Counted from the stretch's first letter, positions 16,900 through 25,177 are shown. The stretch is 64,000 nt of DNA from Tumebacillus permanentifrigoris (GCF_003148565.1 NZ_QGGL01000005.1:124001-188000), one strand, 5' to 3'. Made by a program: numbers and translations. Notes: generated from the sequence alone by a model not told the origin.

Positions 16900-17667
16900 T
16901 CAACTCTTCCTTCGCTTCCTCTCCGTACCTAGTAGTGCTCCTAACTGCTCCTTCAACACATCCGCTGGAATCGCGAACCCAATCCCTTGCGAACTCGCAC
17001 TGACCGCCGTGTTCATCCCGATGACCTGCCCGCGCATGTTGATCAGCGGGCCGCCGGAGTTCCCGCGATTGATCGCAGCGTCCGTCTGAATCAACTGCGG
17101 GTACTGGCGCTCCCCGATGATCACCGGACGCTCTGTCGCGGAAACGATCCCGACTGTCACCGAGTGATCCAACCCCAGCGGGCAGCCGATCGCCACCACC
17201 CATTCGCCGACGCGCACATTGTTGGAAGTTGCAAATGGCAACACACGACAGTTTTTCGGCGGTTTGACCTTCAATACCGCCAAGTCCATCTCATAATTGC
17301 TCCCGACCACAGTGGCCGGAACTCCATCCTCCGAATCGTAGAACCGTACCAAGATCTGCTCAGCCTCGTGGATGACATGCTCGTTGGTGAAGATGTAGCC
17401 CCGTGCATCAAAGATAAAACCTGTGCCGATGTTCATCGTGTTCTTGCTGCTCTCGCGTTCAGGTTCCCGATACGGGCCCCACGGATCGCGACGGCGCGGG
17501 GTTTCCTTTTCGCGCTTGACCACTTCAATGTTCACAACGGCATCCCGGTAACGCTCAAAAATATCCGCGATGTTGCCAGCGGCGAGATCGGGTGTACGAC
17601 GCATTTTGACCGTCGTAAATTTGACGTTTTTGGTTACGCGAGCTTGCGGTTTGGCTTTTTTCTTCAC
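16900..17667 (-). CDS. HtrA-like S1C serine protease without PDZ domain or membrane anchor
   Basis: 255 residues from a GTG after GAGGTGAGGGG. The trypsin-like triad is complete: His97 in TNEHVI, Asp128 in YEMDLAVL, Ser204 in RGNSGGPL. HtrA proteases usually start with a membrane helix and end with one or two PDZ domains; here the N-terminus is a lysine-rich stretch with no hydrophobic segment and the protein stops right after the protease domain with a basic tail (TERKRRKS). A cytoplasmic protease is therefore likely, with an unknown regulator for its oligomer state. Confidence 0.9.
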   Translation of the reverse strand: MKKKAKPQARVTKNVKFTTVKMRRTPDLAAGNIADIFERYRDAVVNIEVVKREKETPRRRDPWGPYREPERESSKNTMNIGTGFIFDARGYIFTNEHVIHEAEQILVRFYDSEDGVPATVVGSNYEMDLAVLKVKPPKNCRVLPFATSNNVRVGEWVVAIGCPLGLDHSVTVGIVSATERPVIIGERQYPQLIQTDAAINRGNSGGPLINMRGQVIGMNTAVSASSQGIGFAIPADVLKEQLGALLGTERKRRKS

Positions 17668-17806
17668 GGCCCCTCACCTCGTACCACCATCGTATGTGTC
17701 CACTCCCCCATCCGGTAGCCTATTGTCGATTTCCACAGGCAAAAAGGGCGATCGTCCTGCATAGACATGTCATGACAAGCATTGTCACTTTTCGGAGGTG
17801 AACCCC

Positions 17807-18625
17807 TTGGACCCATTCGTCAGCATCCCGGCAGCCCTCGGCCTCGGTGCTTTGCATTTCCTAGAGCCCGGACATGGCAAAGGCGTGATGACCGCCTACC
17901 TCGTCTCCTCACGCGCCCGTCCACGCGATGCGGTGTTGCTCGGTTTCACGAACGCAGTCGCCCATACGGTCTCGATCCTGTTTCTCGCGATCGTCGCGAC
18001 GACTGCCTTGCAATACCTCCTGCCCCAGCAGATTGAAGCTTGGTTAAGCCTGATCTCCGGTGCCGTGATCACGTTGATCGGTGGGCGCATGGTGCTCCAG
18101 ATGCTCTTCCCCCCCATCGTGTCGCTCGGTCGGATCAACGAACGGGAAAAAACCTACGTCTGCTCACATGGACATGTTCACGTCATAGACGAGGCTGGGC
18201 ATGACCACCATCATGGCCACGCCCACGCGCACTCGCACACGTTTGAAGACGAGTTGCACGTTCTCGACGGCTCAGGTGTGACCGCCGCCACCGCCCGCGC
18301 GAATCGCTCTACGAAGAGCCTGTTCACGATCGGCGTCCTGACGGGACTCATCCCTTGCCCAACGTCGCTGGTGATGCTCTTGACAGCGGTAGGAGCCGGA
18401 CAGGTATCGCTTGGCGTCGGGATGGTGCTGGCGTTCTCATTTGGCGGGGCGTTATCACTCTCGCTGCTCGGCTTGCTGTTGCTCAAAGCCGAAAGCAAAG
18501 CCCGCCTGTTCGAACGTCGTGGGCTCAGCAACTTGATGGCACAGGTATCGTCGATTGTGGTTTTGATGCTCGGCATTCTCGTCACCTACGAGTCTCTGTT
18601 CAAGCTCGGCTTGTTTCAGGATTGA
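17807..18625 (+). CDS. NicO/RcnA-like nickel-cobalt (or related metal) exporter
   Basis: 272 residues with about six membrane helices and a cytoplasmic or external His-rich loop of the form HDHHHGHAHAHSH near residues 130-142, the hallmark of nickel/cobalt transporters of the NicO family. First helix contains LGALHFLEPGHGKG with the family's H-x4/5-GHGK signature. TTG 17807 is chosen because GGAGG lies eight bases before it; an in-frame GTG at 17798 overlaps that site. Likely metal efflux. No metal sensor gene adjoins. Confidence 0.85.
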   Translation: MDPFVSIPAALGLGALHFLEPGHGKGVMTAYLVSSRARPRDAVLLGFTNAVAHTVSILFLAIVATTALQYLLPQQIEAWLSLISGAVITLIGGRMVLQMLFPPIVSLGRINEREKTYVCSHGHVHVIDEAGHDHHHGHAHAHSHTFEDELHVLDGSGVTAATARANRSTKSLFTIGVLTGLIPCPTSLVMLLTAVGAGQVSLGVGMVLAFSFGGALSLSLLGLLLLKAESKARLFERRGLSNLMAQVSSIVVLMLGILVTYESLFKLGLFQD

Positions 18626-18670
18626 GAAAAAAAGCCTCGAACACGCGTGCGTGTTCGAGGCTTTTTTGAT
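18626..18670. terminator. Strong bidirectional terminator
   Basis: About 17-bp perfect stem closing on ACACGC-GT-GCGTGT (18641-18654), with A and T runs on either side; serves the metal exporter (+) and pepA (-). Confidence 0.93.
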
Positions 18671-18676
18671 AAATCG

Positions 18677-20179
18677 CTACTCCTGCAGGTAGGCCAACTC
18701 GACGAGGGTGCGCACGCCGAAGCCGGTGGCACCGCGCGGGTTGAGGTCCTGTGAGCCGTCGATGTCACGAGCGACACCGGCGATGTCGAGGTGGACCCAC
18801 GGGGTGTTCTCGACAAACTCGCGAAGGATCATCGCCGCGACGATGGAACCCGCATCGCGGCTGCCCGCGTTTTTCATGTCCGCGACGTTCGATTGGTAGG
18901 CACTGCTGTAGTCTTCGATGATGGGCAACTCCCACGCCCGCTCGCCGGAGCGGTGGAACGCTTCCTTCACGATGGCAGAGAAGTCGGTGTCGTTGGAGAA
19001 CAACCCTGCCACTTGGCGACCGAGAGCGACGGAGATCGCGCCAGTCAGCGTCGCGATGTCGACGAGTTTGGTTGCACCATGACGCAGAGCGTAAGTGATC
19101 GCATCGGCCAATACCACGCGACCTTCCGCGTCTGTGTTGACGATCTCCATCGACTTGCCATTCATGGTGACGATGACGTCGCCCGGTTTGATCGCGTTGC
19201 CGGAGACCATATTCTCAGCAGCCGGGATGACCGCCATGATGTTGACTTTCGGTTTCAGTTGGCCGATCGCCGCCATCGCGCCGAGCACTGCACCTGCTCC
19301 GCCCATGTCGGTCTTCATGTTCTCCATGCCCGTCGCCGGTTTCAGCGTGTAGCCGCCGGTGTCGAAGGTGATGCCTTTGCCGACGAGCGCGAGCGTTTCT
19401 TCGGAATCCGGATTGCCGTGGTAGTTGATGACGATCAAACGGGACTCTTCCACCGAGCCTTGACCGATGGCGAGGAGTGCATTCATGCCAAGGCCTTGCA
19501 ACGCCTGCTCATCGAGCACTTGAATGCCGAGACCATGACGGGTCGCGATGTCGGTCGCTTCCTGTGCCAGTTGGACAGGTGTGAGCAAGTTGGCCGGACA
19601 ATTGATCAAATCGCGTGCGAAGTTGGTCGCATCGGCGAGGATGCGACCGCGTTCGAGACCATCGTGGATCGCTTGGTAGTTGTTGGCGTCCTGTTCGCAG
19701 ATGATGAACTCGGCCAGGGTCGACTCGGTTTGTTTTTGCTTGAGCGACTTGACTTGGTAGAGGCCCATCAGCGTACCTTCAACCAGCGCTTGAGCGGCGA
19801 GCGCGGTGTCGAGGTGGCTCGTGCCTGCACCGTGAACGACGCTCGTCACAGTGTTGGCCTTGTGGTCGCGCGCGGATTTGGCCGCGACAGCTGCGACTTG
19901 GCGGGCACGGGTGGCGGTAAATTCCTCTGCTTCACCGAGTCCGACGAGGAAGATGCGCTTGGCTTGGATTTTGCCGAACGGGTAGAGGACTTTTAGTTCC
20001 TTGTGACGTCCTTTGAAGTCGCCAGTTTCTAGCAGGGCGGCGATCTGACCGCCAAGGGCTTCGTTGACAGCGCCCGTGTCACCAGACAGGGTGGTCATAC
20101 CTTCGAACAAGTTCACGATCAGCACATCAGTCGCGACGTCGACAATCGGTTTGAGTTGGATGGTCAGGTTCAAGTTCAT
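18677..20179 (-). CDS. pepA: Leucyl aminopeptidase, M17 family (first of two)
   Basis: 500 residues, family length. The metal-binding C-terminal domain carries GKGITFDTGGYTLKP and the signature NTDAEGRVVLADA, holding two metal ions and the catalytic Lys/Arg. It removes N-terminal residues, mainly Leu, from peptides as a cytoplasmic hexamer; some members bind DNA. Start supported by GAGGAGG. A second, diverged M17 gene lies at 39661-41073. Single-gene unit. Confidence 0.95.
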   Translation of the reverse strand: MNLNLTIQLKPIVDVATDVLIVNLFEGMTTLSGDTGAVNEALGGQIAALLETGDFKGRHKELKVLYPFGKIQAKRIFLVGLGEAEEFTATRARQVAAVAAKSARDHKANTVTSVVHGAGTSHLDTALAAQALVEGTLMGLYQVKSLKQKQTESTLAEFIICEQDANNYQAIHDGLERGRILADATNFARDLINCPANLLTPVQLAQEATDIATRHGLGIQVLDEQALQGLGMNALLAIGQGSVEESRLIVINYHGNPDSEETLALVGKGITFDTGGYTLKPATGMENMKTDMGGAGAVLGAMAAIGQLKPKVNIMAVIPAAENMVSGNAIKPGDVIVTMNGKSMEIVNTDAEGRVVLADAITYALRHGATKLVDIATLTGAISVALGRQVAGLFSNDTDFSAIVKEAFHRSGERAWELPIIEDYSSAYQSNVADMKNAGSRDAGSIVAAMILREFVENTPWVHLDIAGVARDIDGSQDLNPRGATGFGVRTLVELAYLQE

Positions 20180-20242
20180 GCGTTGGTGGACCTCCTCATG
20201 TGTTTAGGGGAACTTTACCATGTTATATCGAGCCATCTTACG

Positions 20243-20269
20243 AAAAGACCGACCCCCGGAAGGGTCGGT
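20243..20269 (-). terminator. Terminator of the DUF1450 gene with alanine-rich tail
   Basis: Arms ACCGACCC (20248-20255) and GGGTCGGT (20262-20269), followed by CTTTTC on the minus strand. Confidence 0.75.
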
Positions 20270-20288
20270 GAGATCATGACATACTGAA

Positions 20289-20720
20289 TTAGTCCAATTT
20301 CGGCGTTTCATCCGCTTTCGTCGCTGGTTCAGCAGCTTCAGCCTTCGGAGCAGCTTCAGCCTTCGGTGCCGCTTCAGCCTTCGGAGCAGCTTCAGCTTTC
20401 GGTGCTGCCGGTTTCGCGGCTGCCGGTTCCTTCGGCGGTGCAGGCGGCGCTGGCGGGATGTCTACCAACTGCTTGTCGGTGAGGAATTGCATGCCATTGT
20501 CCAGCTTGAAATACAGGTCTTTCGCATCCTTCGCATTGACGATCGCCCCGTTGCGCAACACGAACGGTACATCATTGCAAAGCGAGCACAGATCTTTGGA
20601 CGGGCAGTCTTTGATATCAAACTTCTCATCCGGATATTTCGACACCATCGCGTCGTATACTTTTTGCGTATGTAACTCCAGGTTTTTCTTGCAGAATACC
20701 CACTTTATGGACGAAGGCAC
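20289..20720 (-). CDS. DUF1450-like protein with a repetitive Pro/Ala/Lys tail
   Basis: 143 residues from a GTG. Residues 1-85 follow the DUF1450 pattern (YuzB-like small thioredoxin-fold proteins): an early Cys10, a C-x5-C-x2-C cluster in DCPSKDLCSLC, and VPFVLRNGAIVNAKDAKDL. After about residue 88 comes a low-complexity tail rich in Pro, Ala and Lys with four exact PKAEAA units (107-130). The cysteines could hold a metal or Fe-S centre; none is proven. The tail resembles flexible linkers. Function unknown. A shorter DUF1450 relative lies at 25178-25429. Confidence 0.7.
   Translation of the reverse strand: MPSSIKWVFCKKNLELHTQKVYDAMVSKYPDEKFDIKDCPSKDLCSLCNDVPFVLRNGAIVNAKDAKDLYFKLDNGMQFLTDKQLVDIPPAPPAPPKEPAAAKPAAPKAEAAPKAEAAPKAEAAPKAEAAEPATKADETPKLD
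20331..20402. repeat. Four tandem 18-bp units inside the DUF1450 gene
   Basis: Each unit encodes PKAEAA; units differ at a few third positions. An in-frame minisatellite able to change length. Confidence 0.8.
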
Positions 20721-20811
20721 GCACGGACAACTCCTTTATAATAGTCAATCGCTACATCGAATTTACGCACACCACCTATTCTACATCTTCTAGTACAAAA
20801 ATTCCAGATCG

Positions 20812-21045
20812 TCAAATATACTCGCTCTGCGCAATCAGATAGGTCTGCTCTCCACAGGTCGAACAATACAGCAGATGCGTACACAACCCGCCATGCTCCT
20901 GCTTCATCTGCGGCGTCAATTCATACGGCGAGTAAGGCCCCACATAGTCCGTGATCATCCCGCCGTCCTCCAATCGCACCCCACACGCCCGGCACATGGC
21001 CCGCACATCCTTCAATCCGTTGCACAGCGGACACACCAACTCCAT
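20812..21045 (-). CDS. Small zinc-ribbon protein
   Basis: 77 residues from ATG 21045 after GAGGAGGAG. Three CxxC knuckles: CPLC (about 5-8), CRAC (about 18-21) and CSTC (about 61-64), the pattern of a rubredoxin-like zinc ribbon. No catalytic motif. Function unknown. Lies just downstream of the iscX unit but behind its terminator. Confidence 0.7.
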   Translation of the reverse strand: MELVCPLCNGLKDVRAMCRACGVRLEDGGMITDYVGPYSPYELTPQMKQEHGGLCTHLLYCSTCGEQTYLIAQSEYI

Positions 21046-21100
21046 GCGCACTCCTCCTCGACATGACATTCTACCCACTAGAATGCCCTGCCAGAGTAGG

Positions 21101-21131
21101 AAAAAACGCCTGCCGATAAAAACGGCAGACG
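21101..21131 (-). terminator. Terminator of the zinc-ribbon/iscX unit
   Basis: Arms CGCCTGCCG (21107-21115) and CGGCAGACG (21123-21131) with one G-T pair, then six T on the minus strand. Confidence 0.8.
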
Positions 21132-21142
21132 TTCATTCGGAG

Positions 21143-21337
21143 TTAGGACACCAAGTCGTACCACGCCATCTGGATCTCCTCCAGAACCTTCTCGTTGGTA
21201 TCCTCAGCAGCGCCTTCAAAGCCTTCCAGAGCCAACACCCACTTGCGCAGGGTGGCAAACTTCATCGACAGCACATCCGTGCCCGGATGCGCTTCGTTCA
21301 GCGCTTCAGCGATGTCTTGTGCATCTTCCCAGTTCAT
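21143..21337 (-). CDS. iscX: IscX-like protein (YfhJ family)
   Basis: 64 residues from ATG 21337 (GGAGG eight bases upstream), the same size as Escherichia coli IscX. It keeps the family pattern: MNWEDAQDIAEALNEAHP at the start, acidic loop with a D and the ending NEKVLEEIQMAWYD. In proteobacteria IscX binds the cysteine desulfurase IscS and iron and tunes Fe-S assembly. Here no isc or suf gene is nearby, and Firmicutes mostly rely on SUF, so the partner is open. It follows a small zinc-ribbon gene by 16 bases, as an operon. Confidence 0.82.
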   Translation of the reverse strand: MNWEDAQDIAEALNEAHPGTDVLSMKFATLRKWVLALEGFEGAAEDTNEKVLEEIQMAWYDLVS

Positions 21338-21353
21338 CTCGTCAACCTCCGAT

Positions 21354-21596
21354 CTAGCAATCCACGTCGGACGCGCCAAACGCAGTCTTGTAATAGGTAC
21401 AGGCTACTTTCCCCGTCTCACTGCTTCTCCACATCCCGAACACCCACTCGTCCGCATAAAACGCAAACGTCCGAGTGAACGATGCCTGACAGGAAGGGCA
21501 CACGGCGATCTGGTTCCCACGCAGTCCCTCCAAGGGGGAAGGAGTGATCACGTGGCCGCAGGATGGACAATCAAACGTCAGCAACGCTTCCTCCAT
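21354..21596 (-). CDS. Small zinc-ribbon protein upstream of iscX
   Basis: 80 residues; CPSC at 10-13 and CPSC at 33-36 form a zinc ribbon, followed by a hydrophobic/aromatic stretch (FAFYADEWVFGMW) and two further Cys. Start with AGAGGAG. The coupling to iscX suggests a part in iron or Fe-S handling, which is inference only. Confidence 0.65.
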   Translation of the reverse strand: MEEALLTFDCPSCGHVITPSPLEGLRGNQIAVCPSCQASFTRTFAFYADEWVFGMWRSSETGKVACTYYKTAFGASDVDC

Positions 21597-21652
21597 GACG
21601 CAGGACTCCTCTCGACTTCATCTACCCCTCATTCTACCAGAAACTCCTGAGC

Positions 21653-22024
21653 TCATTCATGATCCAGCTCACAGATTCGCGCCCAGACCACCTCGCGGAG
21701 CAAGCGATCTGCCCCAAGCGGCTGCCCGAGCACAAACTCCACGCCCGGATGCTCCACCCGCGCCGCTTCCACGAACGCTGGCAAGTCCTCCGACACGTGA
21801 CTGCCCGGCAACAGAAAAAAGGGGATCACCACGACCCGCTGTACGCCTTGGCGCACACAGGTCGCGATCCCCTCTGGAATGCTCGGGCTCGTCCCTTCCA
21901 AAAAAGCCGGCTCGACGACCACGTCGCCGCGCCGGGCCCGCACCTGCTCCACCATCGCATGCACATCCGCGTTGGCGGCAGGTACTGGGCTCCCATGCGC
22001 GATCAGAAGGACGGCGTCGCGCAT
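21653..22024 (-). CDS. Sirohydrochlorin chelatase, short CbiX/SirB type
   Basis: 123 residues, the half-size (homodimeric) CbiX form. N-terminal AVLLIAHGSP carries the first metal-binding His, and IPFFLLPGSHVSEDLP the second. It inserts Fe or Co into sirohydrochlorin on the way to siroheme or cobalamin. No other tetrapyrrole gene is near; it follows the FMN reductase gene by two bases, so the two are co-transcribed. Confidence 0.88.
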   Translation of the reverse strand: MRDAVLLIAHGSPVPAANADVHAMVEQVRARRGDVVVEPAFLEGTSPSIPEGIATCVRQGVQRVVVIPFFLLPGSHVSEDLPAFVEAARVEHPGVEFVLGQPLGADRLLREVVWARICELDHE

Positions 22025-22026
22025 TC

Positions 22027-22557
22027 TTAGCCGCGCAGACCTTTGACCAGCGCGACCACGTCGGTGCCGATCTTCTCGAAGCGCTCTTGCATCTTCGGGT
22101 TCTGGAAGCTACCGTCTTCGTTGAACGCATCCCCATAGCCGATCGATCCTTGCTGCGGGATCACATAGCCGTGCAAGGAGCGCAGAATCGTCGCCAATTG
22201 CCCCAGTGTATTGGTTGCAATCGGACCGCCAGCAGCTGCCACGAGACCGACCGGCTTGCCTGCGAATTGATTGTAGCCGACGAAGTCGAGCGCGTTTTTC
22301 AGCACGCCAGACGGACCGTTGTGGTATTCCGGGGAAGCGATCAAAAAGCCGTCCGCTTCGCTCATCGCCTTGATGAACGCTTCAACGTTCTCGCCCGACT
22401 TCTCCGATTCCGGATCATAGATCGGGAGCGGCTGCTCACGCAGAGACCATTCAATCACTTCTGCGCCGGCTTGACGTGCAGCTTCGGCTGCGACGCGCAG
22501 ACCTTTGGTAGACTTCGATTCCTTTTGCAGAGAACCAACGAGAGCAACAAGTTTCAT
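22027..22557 (-). CDS. NADPH-dependent FMN reductase-like flavoprotein
   Basis: 176 residues from ATG 22557, after TAGGAGG. Flavodoxin-like fold: phosphate loop GSLQKESKSTKGL near the N-terminus, SPEYHNGPSGVLKNALDF (flavin ring contact) and KPVGLVAAAGG. Members reduce FMN, quinones or azo dyes with NAD(P)H. Forms an operon with the chelatase gene; reduced flavin might supply ferrous iron, which is only a guess. Confidence 0.9.
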   Translation of the reverse strand: MKLVALVGSLQKESKSTKGLRVAAEAARQAGAEVIEWSLREQPLPIYDPESEKSGENVEAFIKAMSEADGFLIASPEYHNGPSGVLKNALDFVGYNQFAGKPVGLVAAAGGPIATNTLGQLATILRSLHGYVIPQQGSIGYGDAFNEDGSFQNPKMQERFEKIGTDVVALVKGLRG

Positions 22558-22662
22558 GTAAATAAAACCTCCTAATGAAATTTCTACCACTTACAATACG
22601 ATAATGTATAGATAGTCGTCAACCACAAAATGGACATACTACCGACGAGGGAGGTGAGTTCA

Positions 22663-22830
22663 ATGCAAAAACCAGCAACGCGAGTCCTCTGCCTCCTGCT
22701 GACAGTCGGTGTGCTGCTCACGGCCTGTTCCAGCAACCAAGACCCGCAACGCAATCCGCAAAACACCGGGTCTGGCGGTGGAGCCACAGGTGGCGGAGGC
22801 ACCACCAGCGGATCTGGCGGCGGAAAATGA
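22663..22830 (+). CDS. Tiny glycine-rich lipoprotein
   Basis: 55 residues from ATG 22663, after GGGAGGTGAG. Signal peptide with lipobox LLTACS (Cys at about residue 22), then a short polar stretch and a Gly/Ser/Thr-rich tail ending in GSGGGK. The mature part is only about 34 residues and unlikely to fold. It precedes the signal peptidase I gene by 89 bases. Role unknown; could be a spore or surface protein. Confidence 0.7.
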   Translation: MQKPATRVLCLLLTVGVLLTACSSNQDPQRNPQNTGSGGGATGGGGTTSGSGGGK

Positions 22831-22919
22831 TCCCCTTTTGGAAAAGGAATCCTCTTGCACCAGCGCGAATAAAACAACTATAAATTCGTACTTGATCGCA
22901 AAGGGGGTTCCCTTCCTAG

Positions 22920-23453
22920 ATGTTCACAAAAATCAGACAGAGATGGTTGCGTGAACTGTTCAATTGGACATCTGTGGTGCTCATCGCGTTCCTGCTGAAC
23001 TTGGTCATCCGCGACCATGTCTTCGCGTTGACCCGGATCGAAGGAACCTCGATGATGCCTACGCTCCACGACGATACCCGCGTGTACCTCAACCGGCTCG
23101 CCTACACCTTTGAGAACCCCAAGCACGGAGATGTGGTGGTGTTTCCTGCCCCGCATGACACCCGTGATTTTATCAAGCGAATCATCGGCCTGCCCGGTGA
23201 TGTGGTGGAGATGCGCGACGGTCATCTCTTCGTCAACCGCACCCCCCAGGACGAAACGTATATCGACACGGTCACCGAAGACTTTCCTCCGGTAACTGTC
23301 GCCCCTGGCTGTGTTTTCGTGATGGGGGACAATCGACATCCGCTGGCCTCGATGGACAGCCGCGACCAGCGAGTGGGTCTGATCGAGATCGCGACACTCA
23401 AAGGCCGCGTCGATTACATCCTCTACCCTGCCCCTCATTCCGTCACACGCTAA
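22920..23453 (+). CDS. lepB: Signal peptidase I
   Basis: 177 residues, single-anchor Gram-positive type. Membrane helix about 16-32, catalytic Ser44 in EGTSMMPTL, general base Lys86 in DFIKRIIGLPGD, and box E as GDNRHPLASMDSR. It cleaves signal peptides outside the membrane. Start ATG preceded by AAAGGGGG at a long spacing. Confidence 0.95.
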   Translation: MFTKIRQRWLRELFNWTSVVLIAFLLNLVIRDHVFALTRIEGTSMMPTLHDDTRVYLNRLAYTFENPKHGDVVVFPAPHDTRDFIKRIIGLPGDVVEMRDGHLFVNRTPQDETYIDTVTEDFPPVTVAPGCVFVMGDNRHPLASMDSRDQRVGLIEIATLKGRVDYILYPAPHSVTR

Positions 23454-23455
23454 AC

Positions 23456-23483
23456 AAAGCCTACGGGATCGTCCGTAGGCTTT
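23456..23483. terminator. Bidirectional terminator between lepB and an XRE-TPR gene
   Basis: Arms AAAGCCTACGG (23456-23466) and CCGTAGGCTTT (23473-23483) with T5; the stop codon of the minus-strand gene (23461) lies inside. Confidence 0.85.
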
Positions 23484-24774
23484 TTGATGTCCACCAGCCA
23501 ATCTGCTGTGTGAACAACGCTTGCGACTGGGTCAGGTATTCGCTGGCTTGCTTGTAATCGCCAAGTTGCTTGGCAATCGTGGAGAGCAGTCGGTACGCCG
23601 CCAGCAATTCGCGCTGCAGGCGGTGCTCCTGCAACAGCCCTACCGCCTGCTCTGCCTGTTCGCGAGCCTTCATCCACAGTTCTGCGGCGGCGAGTGCATC
23701 AGCGTACTCGTAGTTGAGGCGGGCGAGCAAGCGCGTGGAGAGCTCCCCAGAAATTCCAGCAACCGTTTGCAAGGCTTCCTCCAGCAAGGATATCACCTCG
23801 AGCAGCTGCCCTTCTCCACGTCGGATCACCGCCATCTCGCGCAAGATCTCGGCTTGTAGCGATGGATCTCCTGACTGGGCAGCGTGTGCTCGACACGCTT
23901 CCAGCCAGAGGAATCCCGCGTGGTGCTGCCCTTGCTGGCACAGGAGGACACCGCGTTGCACCCGGACCTGCAACGCCATTTCTGGCAAGCCGCATTGCTC
24001 GTAGAGCGCTTGTGCCACCTGCAACTGCTCCTCGGCCTCCTGCAACTTGCCCTGTGCTAAAAAACGACCGCCCAGCCCTGCAGCGATCTCCGCTCGGGTA
24101 CGGGTGCTGCCCAGACGATGCGGTCGTTCGTCATTCCATCTCGCAGCCTCCACCCAGAAGCGTTCCGCCTGTTCCTCCTGTCCTAGCGCCTGGTGCGCGC
24201 GCGCCAACCCAACACACAACGTGAGCCGTTGCAGGTCTGGTTCGGAGATTTGGTAGGCATGCATCAACCAATGCAAGGCCAACGCCCATCGTTCGCACAG
24301 GACGGCCGCTTCACCTAGACGCTTGTACAAGTCGTAGACGTCGTCCGCGCGATCTTGTCGGATCGCAATCTCCAGCGCCGCCTCGTAATGAGGCAACGCC
24401 AATACAGGTTGTTCCAAACGTTGATAACAGACGGCAATTTGGAAATGTAGATCGTATGGAGTCCACGCGGGGTGTGAGATCGGCAGGCAGTCTTCTAGGA
24501 TGGGGAGCGCTTGTGCGTAGTGGTGAAGTGTGAAAAACGCCTGTGCCCGCTTGTAACGGGCCAGACGTTCTTGGTCGTCCAGCTTTGCAGGGAGCAATAG
24601 GTCCGAGTCCGCGCCCAATCGTCTGGCAAGCTGTAGCAACAGCTCTCTGGACGGCTGGACGCGGTCGGACTCAATTTGGCTGATCATGCTCTTGTTCACC
24701 AGGCCGTCCGCCAATTCGCGTTGCGAGAGGCCGGCCTGTTGCCGCAGCGCACGCAGTCTGGCTCCCAGCGTCAC
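23461..24774 (-). CDS. XRE-family helix-turn-helix + TPR regulator (RRNPP-like), copy 1
   Basis: 437 residues. Residues 4-58 are an XRE HTH (LRALRQQAGLSQRELADGLV, then MISQIESDRVQPS); the rest is a chain of helix pairs reading as TPRs (for example DDVYDLYKRLGEAAVL, AEEQLQVAQALYEQCG). This is the plan of PlcR/Rgg/NprR-type receptors that bind small peptides. GTG start lies two bases after the stop of a 105-residue gene, with no own ribosome site, so translation is coupled. No peptide gene follows: the next element is a terminator. Ligand, if any, is unknown. Confidence 0.85.
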   Translation of the reverse strand: MTLGARLRALRQQAGLSQRELADGLVNKSMISQIESDRVQPSRELLLQLARRLGADSDLLLPAKLDDQERLARYKRAQAFFTLHHYAQALPILEDCLPISHPAWTPYDLHFQIAVCYQRLEQPVLALPHYEAALEIAIRQDRADDVYDLYKRLGEAAVLCERWALALHWLMHAYQISEPDLQRLTLCVGLARAHQALGQEEQAERFWVEAARWNDERPHRLGSTRTRAEIAAGLGGRFLAQGKLQEAEEQLQVAQALYEQCGLPEMALQVRVQRGVLLCQQGQHHAGFLWLEACRAHAAQSGDPSLQAEILREMAVIRRGEGQLLEVISLLEEALQTVAGISGELSTRLLARLNYEYADALAAAELWMKAREQAEQAVGLLQEHRLQRELLAAYRLLSTIAKQLGDYKQASEYLTQSQALFTQQIGWWTSKSLRTIP

Positions 24775-24776
24775 GA

Positions 24777-25094
24777 TTAGAGGATGATGTGCGGCGTGTG
24801 ACCGGCACCCGGCATCTCCATGAACGCGGTCATCAGCATCACCGACAGGCGAACCGCTTCCTCGCGGTTTTGCAGGCCGAACTTCTCCTGCACCTCTTCT
24901 GCCGTCACGCCTTGCTGGAACAACGCGGTGCCCTCGTATGGAGTGGAAAGCACGACGAGCTTAGAACCCATCGCCATGCCGAGCAGGTATTGCGGCGGAA
25001 GCGGCAACACCGCGAACTCCACCGTACCTTGTTCATCTTGGAAGGAAAAATGAGTCAGTTCTACATAGCCGAGAGATTTTTTATCAACGTTCAT
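24777..25094 (-). CDS. Hypothetical protein translationally coupled to an XRE-TPR regulator
   Basis: 105 residues from ATG 25094 (AGGGAG nine bases upstream). No signal peptide, membrane helix or cysteine; mixed alpha/beta composition with a hydrophobic centre (FAVLPLPPQYLLGMAMGSKLVVL) and an EEVQEKFGLQNREEAVRLSVML helix. I recognise no family. The two-base gap to the regulator means equal expression; it might be a partner or antagonist of that regulator. Confidence 0.65.
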   Translation of the reverse strand: MNVDKKSLGYVELTHFSFQDEQGTVEFAVLPLPPQYLLGMAMGSKLVVLSTPYEGTALFQQGVTAEEVQEKFGLQNREEAVRLSVMLMTAFMEMPGAGHTPHIIL

Positions 25095-25177
25095 CTGCGA
25101 CAACTCCCTTGCTTCGTTGTTCTTATTCTTGGTACACTAAGGGACAACTCATCCCAAACATGTAAGGGGGCTCCCCG

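Noticed and set aside
20331-20402. CRISPR-like repeat array
   Set aside because: Units are contiguous, 18 bp, without spacers, and in frame within a coding region.
22663-22830. Glycine-rich mini lipoprotein as a pheromone precursor for XRE-TPR copy 1
   Set aside because: It has a lipobox, a low-complexity tail and lies on the other strand beyond lepB; no coupling to the regulator.
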